Origin: Bacteroidales bacterium | GTDB taxonomy: Bacteria > Bacteroidota > Bacteroidia > Bacteroidales > UBA932 | Length of the DNA stretch: 6,855 nt | Direction: 5' to 3' | NCBI GenBank assembly: GCA_017615135.1 | Contig: JAGAAU010000133.1 | Span: forward strand, 1 to 6,855 | In this document: in pieces, positions 6,835-6,855 of the stretch | Numbering within the stretch: the first letter of the stretch is position 1 | Layout of the letters: each line of letters begins with the position of its first letter | Program-made: the position numbers and the translations under genes | Notes under the pieces: generated by a model | What the model saw: only the letters and a program-made list of their open reading frames with translations | Databases searched by the model: none | What the model was told of the DNA's origin: nothing

Positions 6835-6855
6835 ATGGAACAATACGAAATTAAC
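6835..6855 (+). CDS. First codons of a divergent gene, cut by the window edge
   Basis: An ATG at 6835 opens a frame of seven codons (M-E-Q-Y-E-I-N) that runs off the right edge. Support comes from a promoter-like pair just upstream (TTTG at 6798, TATTTTTG at 6822) that points into it, and from its divergent position relative to the methyltransferase gene. Too little is visible to name a product. If real, the start codon sits only five bases after the -7 element, so the transcript would have almost no leader; alternatively the true start lies beyond the window. Confidence 0.4.

Noticed and set aside
1..6855. tRNA, rRNA, CRISPR array, insertion sequence, riboswitch
   Set aside because: Coding sequence fills almost the whole window, and I saw no regularly spaced repeats, transposase or integrase motifs, or recognisable RNA gene structure.

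Overview
The window looks like a chromosomal fragment of a fairly GC-rich member of the Bacteroidota, most likely the Bacteroidales. The evidence is the gene set: a dipeptidyl-peptidase IV type S9 peptidase, a short RecD/Dda-like helicase, a membrane-anchored SIMPL protein, and a class I methyltransferase with a THUMP-like C-terminal domain. The -33 TTTG / -7 TAnnTTTG promoter pattern at the right end and the near-absence of Shine-Dalgarno sequences agree with this. I cannot name a genus.

Positions 1-5636 form one tightly packed plus-strand run of five genes: the 3' end of an unidentified gene ending in a coiled coil (1-197), trkH encoding a potassium-channel-like uptake subunit (194-1654), a superfamily 1 helicase (1654-3084), a secreted DPP IV-like peptidase with a shortened propeller (3081-4910), and a SIMPL-domain protein (4932-5636). 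Three junctions overlap by 1-4 bases (ATGA, TGATG, ATGA), and the last gap is 21 bases. No terminator or convincing promoter is seen inside the run, so one transcript with translational coupling is the simplest reading. The products do not belong to one obvious pathway. TrkH would need a TrkA-type partner, which is not in the window.

The methyltransferase gene lies on the minus strand (about 6795-5614). Its 3' end overlaps the SIMPL gene tail-to-tail by 23 bases. Its coding region contains an unusually dense set of nested inverted repeats (5714-5815). Between its start and the right edge is a short AT-rich divergent region. There a plus-strand promoter fits a new gene starting at 6835, of which only seven codons are present, and a palindrome ATTTGCAAAT may serve promoters on both strands.

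The genes are mostly ordinary housekeeping or accessory genes. I see no phage, transposon, CRISPR, rRNA or tRNA, and no convincing new multi-gene system. The points most worth a second look are the nested inverted repeats, the divergent promoter with almost no 5' leader on either side, and the peptidase that keeps its active site but lacks about 100 N-terminal propeller residues.
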